Source of the DNA: Ureibacillus thermophilus | GTDB taxonomy: Bacteria > Bacillota > Bacilli > Bacillales_A > Planococcaceae | Length of the DNA stretch: 64,000 bases | Direction: 5' to 3' | Assembly (NCBI RefSeq): GCF_004331915.1 | Contig: NZ_CP036528.1 | Location: forward strand, 351,006-415,005 | In this document: in pieces, positions 45,004 to 54,400 of the stretch | Position numbering within the stretch: the first letter of the stretch is position 1 | How the letters are laid out: every line of letters begins with the position of its first letter | Position numbers and translations under genes: made by a program | The notes under the pieces: generated by a model | Database searches by the model: none | The model's input: the letters and a program-made list of their open reading frames with translations, nothing else | What the model was told of the DNA's origin: nothing

Positions 45004-47055
45004 TTATTCCTTTTTCCCCTCATTAAATCCAAATCCACTGGAATCAGGAGAATTTTCTTTTGGCAAATCATCTGTTGTTGGCGCTTTTTCCTCGCCAGCA
45101 ACCTCTTGATGTATTTGGGCAGAGCCGGATTTTTCTATACTTACTTGAGTAGACTCTGAAGAAGCAGGTTCGTTCTTCGGCTCTACTGTTGTAATTTTAA
45201 TTGTTTCTTCTTCATCAGAATTTTTTTCTGGTAAAGTGCCATGATCTCTCAAATACTCAATTTGTTCTGCATTCAATGTTTCGTGTTCCATAAGGGCTTG
45301 AGCAATTTTGTCTAATAAATCGCGTTTTTCCGTTAAAATGCGCTTTGCCCGTTCATATTGCTCAGTCACGATTTTTTGCATTTCTTTATCGATTTCATAA
45401 GCAATAGCATCAGAATAGTTTTGGTCTGTATTGAAATCGCGGCCTAAGAACACATTTCCTCCTTGAGAAGAGCCAAATTGCACTTGACCTAGTTTTTCGC
45501 TCATACCAAATTCTGTTACCATTCGGCGAGCAATATCTGTAACCTTTTGGAAGTCGTTATGGGCACCAGTAGATACTTCTCCTAAGACGATATCTTCAGA
45601 TGCACGGCCTCCTAAAAGTCCGCAAATGCGGTCCAATAGCTCTTCTTTTGTTTGGAAGAAACGCTCTTCTTTCGGAAGCATAATTGCATAACCGCCCGCT
45701 TGACCTCGAGGAACGATTGTTACTTTATGAACTTTTTCCGCAGAATCAAGCGTTAAACCAATCACCACGTGCCCAGCTTCGTGATAAGCAACAAGTTTTT
45801 TCTCTTTTGGCGTATAGGCGCGGCTTGTTTTAGCCGGACCAGCTATCACTCGGTCACTGGCTTCATCGATATCGTCCATATTAATTTTACGTTTTCCTTT
45901 GCGTGTTGCGACTAAGGCTGCTTCGTTCAATAAGTTTTCTAAATCCGCTCCGGAAAATCCTGGCGTTCTTTGGGCAACCGCTTTTAAATCCACTTCATCA
46001 GCTAGTGGTTTATTGCGTGCATGGACTCTTAAAATCGCTTCTCGGCCTTTTACATCCGGGTATCCTACGGTAATTTGACGGTCAAATCGTCCAGGACGCA
46101 ATAATGCTTTATCTAAAATATCTGGCCGGTTTGTAGCGGCAATAATGATAATTCCTTCATTGGCACTGAAACCGTCCATCTCAACAAGCAATTGGTTCAA
46201 TGTTTGCTCACGTTCGTCGTGACCTCCTCCAAGGCCCGCACCACGTTGGCGTCCTACCGCATCAATCTCGTCAATGAAGATAATACATGGCGCATTTTTC
46301 TTTGCTGTTTCAAACAAATCACGAACGCGGGATGCACCGACACCAACAAACATTTCAACGAAGTCGGAACCGGAGATCGAGAAGAACGGAACTCCAGCTT
46401 CGCCAGCTACAGCTCGTGCAAGCAAAGTTTTACCTGTACCTGGAGGCCCCACTAGCAAAATTCCTTTTGGAATGCGTGCCCCCATTTCTGTAAATTTGCG
46501 ATGGTCTTTCAAGAATTCTACTACTTCGACTAATTCGGCTTTCTCTTCATCTGCCCCTGCTACATCATCAAAGCGAACTTTTTTCTTATCAGAATCATAC
46601 AATTTCGCTTTGCTTTTGCCGAAATTCATTACTTTATTTCCTCCACCTTGAGTTTGGCTCAAGAGGAAGAAGAATAGAATGATAATAATGATGAACGGGA
46701 TAATTCCTGTGAAAAATTGCACCCATCCACTTGTTCCAGGAGCTGGTAAAAAAACAATATCCGGATTATTTTCAATGGCTTTGTCTATTTTTTCCATCAA
46801 CGCTGGGTTATTTTGAGGAAGGTTTACCGTAAAGGTTTGGTCATCATCACCTTTGAACTTACCTTCTACAACAAAAACACCCGAATCCGGCTGAATGTTT
46901 AAAGATTCTATTTTCCCTGATTCTAAAGCTTTAATAAACTCGTTATAAGTCAATTCTTTTGAAGAATGAACTCCTCCATTGAAGGTACCAAAAATACCTA
47001 TAATCACAAGAAAGATTAATAAATAAAGTATGGTGTATCGAAATATTCGATTCAT
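45004..47055 (-). CDS. ftsH: ATP-dependent zinc metalloprotease FtsH
   Basis: 683 residues from ATG 47055, 5 nt after GAGGAGG; the open frame extends upstream without a start of similar quality. Two transmembrane helices (about 5-22 and 112-132), AAA+ Walker A GPPGTGKT (203-210), Walker [19 protein letters not shown], protease HEAGH (425-429) and Asp in STGAHNDFQ. The C-terminal tail (about 600-683) is acidic and Ser/Glu-rich, as in B. subtilis FtsH. It degrades membrane and regulatory proteins such as Spo0E. Genomic position hpt-ftsH-coaX is canonical, so this is the orthologue and the protein at 3955-5775 the paralogue. Confidence 0.97.
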   Translation of the reverse strand: MNRIFRYTILYLLIFLVIIGIFGTFNGGVHSSKELTYNEFIKALESGKIESLNIQPDSGVFVVEGKFKGDDDQTFTVNLPQNNPALMEKIDKAIENNPDIVFLPAPGTSGWVQFFTGIIPFIIIIILFFFLLSQTQGGGNKVMNFGKSKAKLYDSDKKKVRFDDVAGADEEKAELVEVVEFLKDHRKFTEMGARIPKGILLVGPPGTGKTLLARAVAGEAGVPFFSISGSDFVEMFVGVGASRVRDLFETAKKNAPCIIFIDEIDAVGRQRGAGLGGGHDEREQTLNQLLVEMDGFSANEGIIIIAATNRPDILDKALLRPGRFDRQITVGYPDVKGREAILRVHARNKPLADEVDLKAVAQRTPGFSGADLENLLNEAALVATRKGKRKINMDDIDEASDRVIAGPAKTSRAYTPKEKKLVAYHEAGHVVIGLTLDSAEKVHKVTIVPRGQAGGYAIMLPKEERFFQTKEELLDRICGLLGGRASEDIVLGEVSTGAHNDFQKVTDIARRMVTEFGMSEKLGQVQFGSSQGGNVFLGRDFNTDQNYSDAIAYEIDKEMQKIVTEQYERAKRILTEKRDLLDKIAQALMEHETLNAEQIEYLRDHGTLPEKNSDEEETIKITTVEPKNEPASSESTQVSIEKSGSAQIHQEVAGEEKAPTTDDLPKENSPDSSGFGFNEGKKE

Positions 47056-47180
47056 CCCCAGCCTCCTCACAACTTGACACAAAAACTATAAGTAAAATCT
47101 TAACATACCGTTATTTCATCATACAATGAAAAGCACTATGAATGTAGCATTTTCAATTTTTTGTCGATTTTTTCACAAAA

Positions 47181-47723
47181 TTAAAAAGAATATACGTCAC
47201 TTTTTAATATACCAATGTAAGGCAAATTTCGGTACTTTTCTGCATAATCCAAACCATAACCAACCACAAATCCATCTGGCACTTCAAATCCAACAATATC
47301 CGCTTTTAAATCCACTTTTCGACCAGATGGCTTATCTAATAATGTCACAATTTTAATGGAATTTGCTTTGCGATATTTAAATAAGTCCACCAAGTAACTT
47401 AATGTCAACCCGCTGTCGATGATATCCTCGATGATGATTACGTCACGTCCTTCTACACTTGTATTTAAATCTTTTAAAATTTTTACTTCCCCTGAAGAAA
47501 CTGTTGCATTGCCGTAGCTTGAAACATCCATAAAATCTATTTCAATGTATGAATCGTACCGTTTCATTAAGTCTGTCATAAACGGCATGGCGCCTTTTAA
47601 TACACCAACCGCTAATGGAAACTTATCTTTATATTCTTCCGTTAACTGTGCGCCGATTTCTTTAATCCGTTCTTGAATTTGTTCCTCTGTAATTAATATT
47701 TTTTCGATATCATTCTGAATCAT
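47181..47723 (-). CDS. hpt: Hypoxanthine-guanine phosphoribosyltransferase
   Basis: 180 residues from ATG 47723 with AGGAGG 6 nt upstream; 18 upstream codons are open but not a better start. Purine salvage from PRPP. The PRPP motif [17 protein letters not shown], the flexible loop [17 protein letters not shown] and the base-binding [21 protein letters not shown] are complete. The tilS-hpt-ftsH order is canonical. Confidence 0.96.
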   Translation of the reverse strand: MIQNDIEKILITEEQIQERIKEIGAQLTEEYKDKFPLAVGVLKGAMPFMTDLMKRYDSYIEIDFMDVSSYGNATVSSGEVKILKDLNTSVEGRDVIIIEDIIDSGLTLSYLVDLFKYRKANSIKIVTLLDKPSGRKVDLKADIVGFEVPDGFVVGYGLDYAEKYRNLPYIGILKSDVYSF

Positions 47724-47840
47724 AGTGTTCCTCCTAGCATCAATAACTATTTCGAAACGAACTAACACTGATGGCAAATTTCGTGTTAATTGCTCTTAAG
47801 AGAAATTATAGCCATTTTTGAATCATATTTAAAATAGAGC

Positions 47841-49241
47841 TTATTTATTGTCAGAAATTTTTTCAATGAACATGACCATATCATCATCCATTCTTCTCGT
47901 TTTTGAAAATCGATGGTTTACACGAACACCCAGAACGGCTAAAATTTCATCATTAGAATCAACAAGGATTGGCCAACCGTCTCTTTCAATCAACGGGATT
48001 TTTTCATCTATGAAAAGGCGGGATAATCGTTTTGGATCTTGCATTCCCTTTAACTGAATTCGATCCCTTTCTTTCCGAGTCCGCACTCTAAGAGGAAAAG
48101 CAATCGTGCTGGCATTGAAAAAATAAGCAATAGCTTCATTTTGAACGCTTACATCATGAGGAAGTTTCTCTATGTATAAACGAAAACCATTGAAATCATG
48201 CCATTTCCCGATTTCAATCGTTTGAGGCTCCTCTTTTTTGGATGTTCGAAGTTTAAAGAAAGAAATGATGTCGTAGCTTCTCGCCGCAATATATTGTTCC
48301 GGCAAATAAATCATTGCATTTCCTTCTTGCGACTTACATAAATCCATAATCTTGCTGGAAATCGCAAAGTTTTTGCCGTCTAAATGATGATAAAGATAGT
48401 TTAATAGTATTAAAATGATTCTTCTTTGTAAAGCAAGTGGCTCTTTTAGAAATTGACGAATATGTAACACAAAACGGTCCCCTGCTTTTTCAACGACAGA
48501 AGAAAAGCGGCTTTCAGCAAGCTCATTTAAGCACTCATCATCTTGCTGCAAGTTTTGAGCGAGTTCAGCCGCATGGATGGCAACTTGAGAATTTTCTTTT
48601 TTCAATAATGGAATAATATGATGACGGAATCGATTGCGGGTATAATCATCCTTTAAATTGCTGGCATCTTCCCGGAAAGTTCCTCCTTTTTCTTCTAAAT
48701 ACTCTTTAATTTCCTCTTTTGTCACCGCCAAAAATGGGCGGATTACCATACCAACCGAAAATGGACGCTTTGCAGCGATGCCTTTAAACCCATTAACGCT
48801 TCCTGCTCTTGCAAGGGACATCAGCATCGTTTCCAGCTGATCATCTGCATGATGGGCAGTCACCAGTTTATTGATATTATGTTGTTTCATAATTTCATCA
48901 AAATAGGCATATCGCTCTCTGCGGCAAATGGCTTGAGAATTTCCTCCCTCTTTTTCTAAAATGGCAGGAATAGGGATGCTTGTGCTGAAAACAGGGAGAT
49001 TATTTTCTTTGCAAAAGCGTTCCACAAATAGCCGATCTTCGTATGAAACTTCTTCTCTTAACATATGGTCCACATGGGCTACGTACAAATCCACTTTCCA
49101 ATGTTTTCGGAAATGAATGAAAAAATGCACTAGCCCCATGGAATCTACGCCTCCGGAACAGGCGATGAGAAGACGGTCCCCCTCTTCAATTAGCTGCTGT
49201 TCCTCGATAAAATTCTTCACTTTCTTTTCAAACGCCACCAT
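47841..49241 (-). CDS. tilS: tRNA(Ile)-lysidine synthetase
   Basis: 466 residues. It modifies C34 of the CAU-anticodon tRNA-Ile so that it reads AUA. PP-loop LIACSGGVDSMGL (SGGVDS at 29-34), THHADDQLETMLM and the conserved DDYTRNRFRH. The C-terminal domain (about 390-460) ends in LAVLGVRVNHRF. In B. subtilis yabS and yabT lie between spoIIE and tilS; here tilS follows spoIIE after 21 bp. Confidence 0.95.
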   Translation of the reverse strand: MVAFEKKVKNFIEEQQLIEEGDRLLIACSGGVDSMGLVHFFIHFRKHWKVDLYVAHVDHMLREEVSYEDRLFVERFCKENNLPVFSTSIPIPAILEKEGGNSQAICRRERYAYFDEIMKQHNINKLVTAHHADDQLETMLMSLARAGSVNGFKGIAAKRPFSVGMVIRPFLAVTKEEIKEYLEEKGGTFREDASNLKDDYTRNRFRHHIIPLLKKENSQVAIHAAELAQNLQQDDECLNELAESRFSSVVEKAGDRFVLHIRQFLKEPLALQRRIILILLNYLYHHLDGKNFAISSKIMDLCKSQEGNAMIYLPEQYIAARSYDIISFFKLRTSKKEEPQTIEIGKWHDFNGFRLYIEKLPHDVSVQNEAIAYFFNASTIAFPLRVRTRKERDRIQLKGMQDPKRLSRLFIDEKIPLIERDGWPILVDSNDEILAVLGVRVNHRFSKTRRMDDDMVMFIEKISDNK

Positions 49242-49262
49242 CTTCTCACCTCATTTCTTTCA

Positions 49263-51644
49263 TTAACTCACCGTTTTAAATACAGCCCACTTTGGCACTA
49301 CGTGAGAAACATTAAATAGTATTACTGTACAATCGTCCTCTACTTCATATTCGCTCTGATAATGGTCCATCACATCATAAAGGAGCGCTTCAATTGGCAT
49401 CCCTAAGCGGATTTTGGATTTTAATAATTTGACAAAATACTGTTCTTGTTCATCCCAATCATATTTGCTGGAGAATAGACCATCAGAAACCATCACCACA
49501 TAATCATCCGCCAGCAAATTCACCTTTTCTGTCTCGATGGAAAATACAGGCATAAATCCTACAGGCGCCGATGAACCTTCCACTTTGATTAGCCGCTCCC
49601 CGCGCAAAATGTAAGTAGACATGCTGCCTGCTTTCCAAGACCATAATTCTCCTTTTTGCAAATCCACTAACGCAAAATCAATGGTTGCATACATATCCAT
49701 TTCACGATTTAGGCTCAATACATAATGTAAAGTATGCATGGCCGTTTCTGGATTCATATTATAACTCAAACATTCCCTCATTAAGTGCACAAGGCGTCTG
49801 CTTTCCCGTTTTGCTTCCCGACTATGCCCCATGCCATCCGACAACATAATCGCCACCAACCCCGGATGGATGTGGAAAACGGCATGGGAATCTCCGGAAA
49901 CAACATTCGGATTTTTCGCTTTACTATATACATCATACTGGATTTGATAGCGGACGGCCGAGCGAAATCTTACTTGGAAATGTTTAAAAGGTTTTTGGTG
50001 ATTGGAAATCCGCTCCACTTGAAACGGTTCAGAAAATACTTCGTAAAGCACCGGCAATATCATTCGTTCACATAATAAATATAAATCATCTTTATTTTGA
50101 GTATTCACAAAGGAGCAGACGATAAGCCGCTCGCCCACCGTATTATTTAACACATCAATTTGGAAACAATCGATATTGACCCTTTTAAAATGCTGGCTTA
50201 ATTCTTCTTCAACCGTTTTAAAGGATAGCGTCTCATTTTTCATATCTTCCATCAGTTTATTTAAATGATTGCTCAAATCCCTTAGCTGCAGGGCAATCAT
50301 TTTTTTTCCATGATAGAATTGCCCGTTCATCTTATCGTTATACAACTGATAATCAAGTTCTTCCAGCAATTTGGATGATTTGACACATCTTATTCGAATT
50401 TGCTCTTCTGCACGCAATTGATCCTCTTCATTTAACCCTGATTGAGCAAGGAACCATCTTCGAATATTTTCCTCCATTCCAATATGATTTTTTCCCCAGC
50501 ATCGTTCGTAGCGAAAACAGTTCATGCAAGTGGCGCCAGGTTCAATTTTTCGATATTCGCTCACATTCTCTGACGAGGTAAAATGGTCAAAAACTAATTC
50601 TTTCATAAATAAAACAAAACGTTGGAACATTTCTAATTTTTCAGATGCATGTTCCGTCAACCATTCTTGCCGTTTCAACAGCACTTCATCCCGTTTCGGA
50701 TGAATCAAGTTTTCTAAAAAGTCCAACATTTTTTGGGGCAATAATAAAAAGACAACGCACGAAGTTAACACCGAAACAAAATATACACTATCGAGAGGCA
50801 AAGTAGCATCGTAAAAAAAGAAAAAAATGCTTGGTATGAAACTTCCTAATACAACAGCTGTTCTTCCAATTCTTTTAAACAAACCGCTCGCAACGCCCGT
50901 TAATGCATAAACTGCAATCATTCCTGTAAACGAAAGCTCCGAAATGCCCACCAATGCGCCAATGATGGTGGATACACTTGCGGCAACCGTTACCCCCCCA
51001 GTAATGGCAGCAACGCAAATGGCCAAATGCAGTACAAAAGTAAATAGCGAAAAATAGGAAATCGTCAAGGCATGCATGCCCGTTAAAACAACCGCTAAAA
51101 TCACCAAGCCTGCACCAACACGTTCATATCCCCATGAGCTGGACCAAAAACGGTAAGGCTCCACAAAGAACAACTTCACAAAGATCGTCATGAAGAAAGC
51201 GAAAATGACTTCATAATACACGTACAATTGAACCATGAAAGGAGGGATGCCCATATGTGCAATGCCTTGCCATATAAATTGTCCAAAAAAGATTGCAACT
51301 GCAACCGCAACGGCTGTTGGCGGCTTATAAAAGCGAAAACGAATCAACAATTCATAAATCACTAATTGAAGAAGCAATATAAAACTTTGTCCTATACTTA
51401 AACTAAGCGCCCCTAAAACCCCCCCAACAAACATCGCCCACTTCTCATTTTCATATCGTTGTCTCACTATCGCCCATAGCGGCAGAAAAAAAGGAACAAC
51501 CGCTTCAAACATAACCGCTCTTGATAGAAAAAATGCTAAAAACAAGAAAAATAAATGAAGAAGGAGGCTCACCTTTTTGATAGAATACTGGCCGAACCGC
51601 TCCTGCCACGTTGACTTTTGATTAAGCATTTGGATATTAGACAT
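49263..51644 (-). CDS. spoIIE: Stage II sporulation protein E, PP2C phosphatase
   Basis: 793 residues. About ten N-terminal transmembrane helices (residues 20-310), a central regulatory/FtsZ-interacting region with four cysteines (CMNCFRYERCWG and C about 415), and a C-terminal PP2C-type phosphatase domain with MLSDGMGHSREAKRES (about 598-613) and VMVSDGLFSS. It dephosphorylates SpoIIAA, releasing sigma-F in the forespore, and acts at the polar septum. The promoter has the expected 21-bp spacing (51678-51710). A good ribosome site (GAGGGGG) precedes the ATG. Confidence 0.96.
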   Translation of the reverse strand: MSNIQMLNQKSTWQERFGQYSIKKVSLLLHLFFLFLAFFLSRAVMFEAVVPFFLPLWAIVRQRYENEKWAMFVGGVLGALSLSIGQSFILLLQLVIYELLIRFRFYKPPTAVAVAVAIFFGQFIWQGIAHMGIPPFMVQLYVYYEVIFAFFMTIFVKLFFVEPYRFWSSSWGYERVGAGLVILAVVLTGMHALTISYFSLFTFVLHLAICVAAITGGVTVAASVSTIIGALVGISELSFTGMIAVYALTGVASGLFKRIGRTAVVLGSFIPSIFFFFYDATLPLDSVYFVSVLTSCVVFLLLPQKMLDFLENLIHPKRDEVLLKRQEWLTEHASEKLEMFQRFVLFMKELVFDHFTSSENVSEYRKIEPGATCMNCFRYERCWGKNHIGMEENIRRWFLAQSGLNEEDQLRAEEQIRIRCVKSSKLLEELDYQLYNDKMNGQFYHGKKMIALQLRDLSNHLNKLMEDMKNETLSFKTVEEELSQHFKRVNIDCFQIDVLNNTVGERLIVCSFVNTQNKDDLYLLCERMILPVLYEVFSEPFQVERISNHQKPFKHFQVRFRSAVRYQIQYDVYSKAKNPNVVSGDSHAVFHIHPGLVAIMLSDGMGHSREAKRESRRLVHLMRECLSYNMNPETAMHTLHYVLSLNREMDMYATIDFALVDLQKGELWSWKAGSMSTYILRGERLIKVEGSSAPVGFMPVFSIETEKVNLLADDYVVMVSDGLFSSKYDWDEQEQYFVKLLKSKIRLGMPIEALLYDVMDHYQSEYEVEDDCTVILFNVSHVVPKWAVFKTVS

Positions 51645-51677
51645 CTTCCATCCCCCTCAATGATATTGTTGCGGTCT

Positions 51678-51710
51678 ATTATAAAAAATGAGGGATGTAA
51701 AATTTGTCTA
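51678..51710 (-). promoter_or_regulatory. spoIIE promoter, sigma-A with 21-bp spacer
   Basis: On the minus strand TAGACA (51705-51710), 21 bp, then TATAAT (51678-51683), 34 bp before the start codon. A 21-bp spacer is diagnostic of Spo0A-activated spoII promoters such as B. subtilis spoIIE and spoIIG. Confidence 0.8.
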
Positions 51711-51736
51711 GTACTGTTCTAGTTTTAAAAAAATTG

Positions 51737-51743
51737 TTCGACG
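51737..51743 (-). promoter_or_regulatory. Candidate Spo0A box upstream of spoIIE
   Basis: CGTCGAA on the minus strand matches TGTCGAA at 6 of 7 positions, about 27 bp upstream of the -35. A weaker site (TGTCGTT, plus strand, 51787-51793) lies farther out. Confidence 0.55.
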
Positions 51744-51973
51744 AATTGCCTGATAACTTAACAAACTTGATGTTTTTTGCAAGTTGTGTCGTTTTTTTGA
51801 TTATGATAGTTTTTGGATAAAAAAGGAAAACAGAAAACATTAATAATTTGGGGAATTACAAGTGGAAGTTTGAGAGGTTAATCGTTTTCAAATACCTTTA
51901 TTTTCTGCACTCATATTTGCATTATGACTGGCCGATCTTTGAATAAAACACCTGCTCGGTAAAAAAGAAATAC
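51744..51973. other. Non-coding gap between spoIIE promoter and yabR terminator
   Basis: AT-rich, no supported gene. In B. subtilis this place holds tRNA-Met and tRNA-Glu genes; no tRNA cloverleaf is present here. Confidence 0.5.
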
Positions 51974-52012
51974 AAAAAGTCGACTATTGACGGAAAATAG
52001 TCGACTTTTTTT
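51974..52012 (-). terminator. Terminator of yabR
   Basis: AAAAAAGTCGACTATTTTC and AATAGTCGACTTTTT form a long stem; T runs lie on both sides. Confidence 0.88.
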
Positions 52013-52106
52013 CGATTCACGGATTGTGTTATCTGCATTTTGACAAATTTATCGTTGAAATACGCAAAAACTTATAAACCCTTATAACTTATAAATAGAC
52101 AGCAAA

Positions 52107-52532
52107 CTACCCTCTTCTTGCGCCACGTCCACCCCGTTTTGACTCAGTTGCACGTCTTAATGAAGCTAGACGTTCATCACTATCTTTTAAAAATTTTGCG
52201 ATTTTCTGTTCAAAACTTTCTTTTGATTGACGCTCATTTCGTTCATTTGAACGGTTGTCACGACGTGGTCTTTGAGGACGTTCAGGTCTTTCAGATTGAG
52301 GTTTAGCCTTTCTAATGGATAGACCAATTTTTCCATCCTCTTCAACATTTAACACTTTCACTTCAACGATATCTCCAACTTTTAGATGATCGTTAATGTC
52401 TTTCACGTAGTTATCAGCTACTTCACTAATGTGGACAAGGCCCGTTTTACCATCTGGCAGCTCAACAAAAGCTCCAAAATTAGTAATTCCTGTGACCTTC
52501 CCTTGTAATTTGCTGCCTACTTCAATTGACAT
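52107..52532 (-). CDS. yabR: S1-domain RNA-binding protein YabR
   Basis: 141 residues. The S1 domain spans residues 1-75 (GKVTGITNFGAFVELPDGKTGLVHISEVAD, then VGDIVEVKVLNVEEDGKIGLSIRKA). The remainder is a basic, Arg/Glu-rich tail ending GGRGARRG, which probably adds RNA affinity. It is related to general stress protein 13 and polynucleotide phosphorylase S1 domains. It has its own terminator, and a separate promoter in the gap after divIC is likely. Confidence 0.93.
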   Translation of the reverse strand: MSIEVGSKLQGKVTGITNFGAFVELPDGKTGLVHISEVADNYVKDINDHLKVGDIVEVKVLNVEEDGKIGLSIRKAKPQSERPERPQRPRRDNRSNERNERQSKESFEQKIAKFLKDSDERLASLRRATESKRGGRGARRG

Positions 52533-52642
52533 AAAAAAAATGCTCCTCCTTAAAAATTTAACGGCTAAAACAATGCCTGTAATATAATTATTATATAAAA
52601 TGAGCCAAAAAAATGTAAATGCTCTCTTTTATTATAATCCAC

Positions 52643-52674
52643 AAAAAAAGAGTGTCAACACGACAACTCTTTTT
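52643..52674 (-). terminator. Terminator after divIC
   Basis: AAAAAGAGTTGTC and GACACTCTTTTTTT pair around a GTGTT-type loop on the minus strand; T runs on both sides. Confidence 0.82.
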
Positions 52675-52749
52675 CGGCAGCAAATTTTTTCTTTGGTAAT
52701 TTACAAAAATTTCTTTTTCTCAAGAAAGTAATTGAAGCCTTGGGAACAA

Positions 52750-53163
52750 TCAATCGTTATTCTTTTCCTCTTTCTCTTTTTTCTCATCAGGGATGGTAAA
52801 AATAATTTCCCCCTCGTCTGATAAGAAATATTCCTTCCTCGCTAATTTTGCTATATACTCATCATCTTCCAATTTTTTTATTTGAAGTTTTAATATCTCT
52901 TGTTCTTTTTTTACTTCTTCTAACTCTGCCAGCACCTTTTCTTTTTCCGCTTCCTTATGTGCCAGCCTTTCATTTTGATTCAAAAGCGCACTAACTAAAG
53001 CAATGATGACGACGGATGCGATTAGGAAGAATACCGCTAATCTTCTTCGTAAGCCAATTTTTTTCTTCGCTACCTTTTGCTTTTGACGATTTGCTTGCCG
53101 AACATAGTCATTTTCGATTTTATGAATATTCGTTTCTCTATGTCTATGGTATCCATTAGCCAC
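52750..53163 (-). CDS. divIC: Cell division protein DivIC
   Basis: 137 residues from GTG 53163, 8 nt after GGAGG; the longer frame begins with TTG inside the site. A basic cytoplasmic N-terminus, one membrane helix (about 41-60), then a leucine-zipper coiled coil (about 62-100; NERLAHKEAEKEKVLAELEEV) and the conserved DDEYIAKLARKEYFLSDEGEIIF. It is part of the FtsL-DivIB-DivIC divisome complex (FtsB homologue). Confidence 0.93.
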   Translation of the reverse strand: MANGYHRHRETNIHKIENDYVRQANRQKQKVAKKKIGLRRRLAVFFLIASVVIIALVSALLNQNERLAHKEAEKEKVLAELEEVKKEQEILKLQIKKLEDDEYIAKLARKEYFLSDEGEIIFTIPDEKKEKEEKNND

Positions 53164-53210
53164 ATCCGTCACCTCCAAAAAAACATTGTATTGTCATTAT
53201 ACCGAAACTA

Positions 53211-53705
53211 TTAATACTTTTTAAAGATTGTCCGTTTAATGTTTACAAAATGTCTATAAAATGGATTTTTGAACTTGATAAAAAGTTTATAGAAAGGACG
53301 AAATAATACATAAAAAATACCAATCAATAACCCAATAGTCCCTTTTATTAGTTTAACAATCAACCTAAAAATTGCTACGATTGGTTTAATAATTAACACA
53401 ATAAATACCTTACCAAGGAAACGGAAAAATGGCTGTAAAAATGATTCATAAAGAAAAATCCCTAAGATTTGTGATAATGGGTCTACTAAACGCCACTCTC
53501 CACCCTTTATTAAAAATATTATATAAAAACTAATAACGCCTAACAGTGCCCAGACAACAATCTCGAGAATCCTCGATAACTTTCGCAATAATGACTTGGG
53601 TGAAATGGCGCTGAAGAAGATTCTTGTTGCATCAATCACCGCGCCAATCATTATTCCACTCACCGTCATTATTACGATGCTGAAGAATTGCTCGTTAACT
53701 GTCAT
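53211..53705 (-). CDS. yabQ: Spore cortex protein YabQ
   Basis: 164 residues with about four to five membrane helices and a basic C-terminus. TVNEQFFSIVIMTVSGIMIGAVIDATR and LVDPLSQILGIFLYESFLQPFF are typical of YabQ, which localises to the forespore outer membrane and is needed for cortex formation in B. subtilis. It overlaps yabP by 4 bp (ATGA). Confidence 0.92.
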   Translation of the reverse strand: MTVNEQFFSIVIMTVSGIMIGAVIDATRIFFSAISPKSLLRKLSRILEIVVWALLGVISFYIIFLIKGGEWRLVDPLSQILGIFLYESFLQPFFRFLGKVFIVLIIKPIVAIFRLIVKLIKGTIGLLIGIFYVLFRPFYKLFIKFKNPFYRHFVNIKRTIFKKY

Positions 53706-54001
53706 CCAAACAATTTATGGAGGAAGCCTTTAGTCAACCCATTCTCGTCATCATCGTATTGAAGGGCTTTAACATTGCCTTCTAATGTTAACAACCCCTT
53801 GTCCACATCAAGATGAACAATGCGCAAATCCTCGCCTCGTATGAGCAAATGCCCTTGGGAAGTTCTTACGTAGAATTCCTCCTGATCGAATCTTTCAATT
53901 TCCTTTACTGATGTCATGTCCATTCTTTTTCTATTTCTCACAGTCACAAGATGATCACCAGAAGTAATAGTATAACTATTTTCTTGATGGATTTGTGTCA
54001 T
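53702..54001 (-). CDS. yabP: Sporulation protein YabP
   Basis: 99 residues, no membrane segment. TITSGDHLVTVRNRKRMDMTSVKEIERFDQEEFYV and the ILxGxxLxxxxLxxxxGxLxxxG-like end are typical of YabP/YqfC proteins, made under sigma-E in the mother cell. GGAGGAA lies before the ATG. It is the first gene of yabP-yabQ-divIC; a CATAAAGT sequence about 35 bp upstream could be a sigma-E -10, but the -35 is unclear. Confidence 0.92.
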   Translation of the reverse strand: MTQIHQENSYTITSGDHLVTVRNRKRMDMTSVKEIERFDQEEFYVRTSQGHLLIRGEDLRIVHLDVDKGLLTLEGNVKALQYDDDENGLTKGFLHKLFG

Positions 54002-54051
54002 TATCGTTCCTCCTTCTAATGGTTTGTTCTGTTCACTTTATGCGGGAAATA

Positions 54052-54084
54052 AAAAAAGCATGACAACAAAATCTTGTCATGCTA
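54052..54084 (-). terminator. Terminator after rqcP
   Basis: AGCATGACAA and TTGTCATGCT pair around a short loop; TTTTTTT follows on the minus strand and a T-poor but A-rich tract on the other. Confidence 0.85.
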
Positions 54085-54106
54085 TAAAAAAGTATTTTTT
54101 CTTCAA

Positions 54107-54397
54107 TTACTCTTCATCATCGATAAATTCCGGCTCAATTTTATCTAGTTTTTCTTCTTTCAAGATGGTAAACATTTTGCCTGCATCTTCTTTTCGAACA
54201 TTTTCTTTAATTTCTTCCACGCGGACAGTTACAATTTTTTGGCCAAAGCGAATCGTCAGCTCATCCCCTTCATTGACATTGGATGAAGCTTTGGCAACTT
54301 TTCCGTTGATCATGATTCTTCCTTGCTCTGCCACTTCTTTTGCCAATGTACGGCGTTTAATTAATCGAGATACTTTTAAAAATTTATCTAACCGCAT
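54107..54397 (-). CDS. rqcP: RNA-binding protein RqcP (YabO), S4 domain
   Basis: 96 residues. S4 domain MRLDKFLKVSRLIKRRTLAKEVAEQGRIMING to DELTIRFGQKIVTVRVEEI. In B. subtilis RqcP works with RqcH in adding alanine tails to stalled nascent chains on 50S subunits. Slightly longer than the B. subtilis protein, with an acidic C-terminus. It starts 3 bp after mazG. Confidence 0.94.
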   Translation of the reverse strand: MRLDKFLKVSRLIKRRTLAKEVAEQGRIMINGKVAKASSNVNEGDELTIRFGQKIVTVRVEEIKENVRKEDAGKMFTILKEEKLDKIEPEFIDDEE

Positions 54398-54400
54398 AAT

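Noticed and set aside
51744-51973. tRNA-Met and tRNA-Glu genes expected here by comparison with B. subtilis
   Set aside because: No cloverleaf or anticodon arms were found in the spacer.
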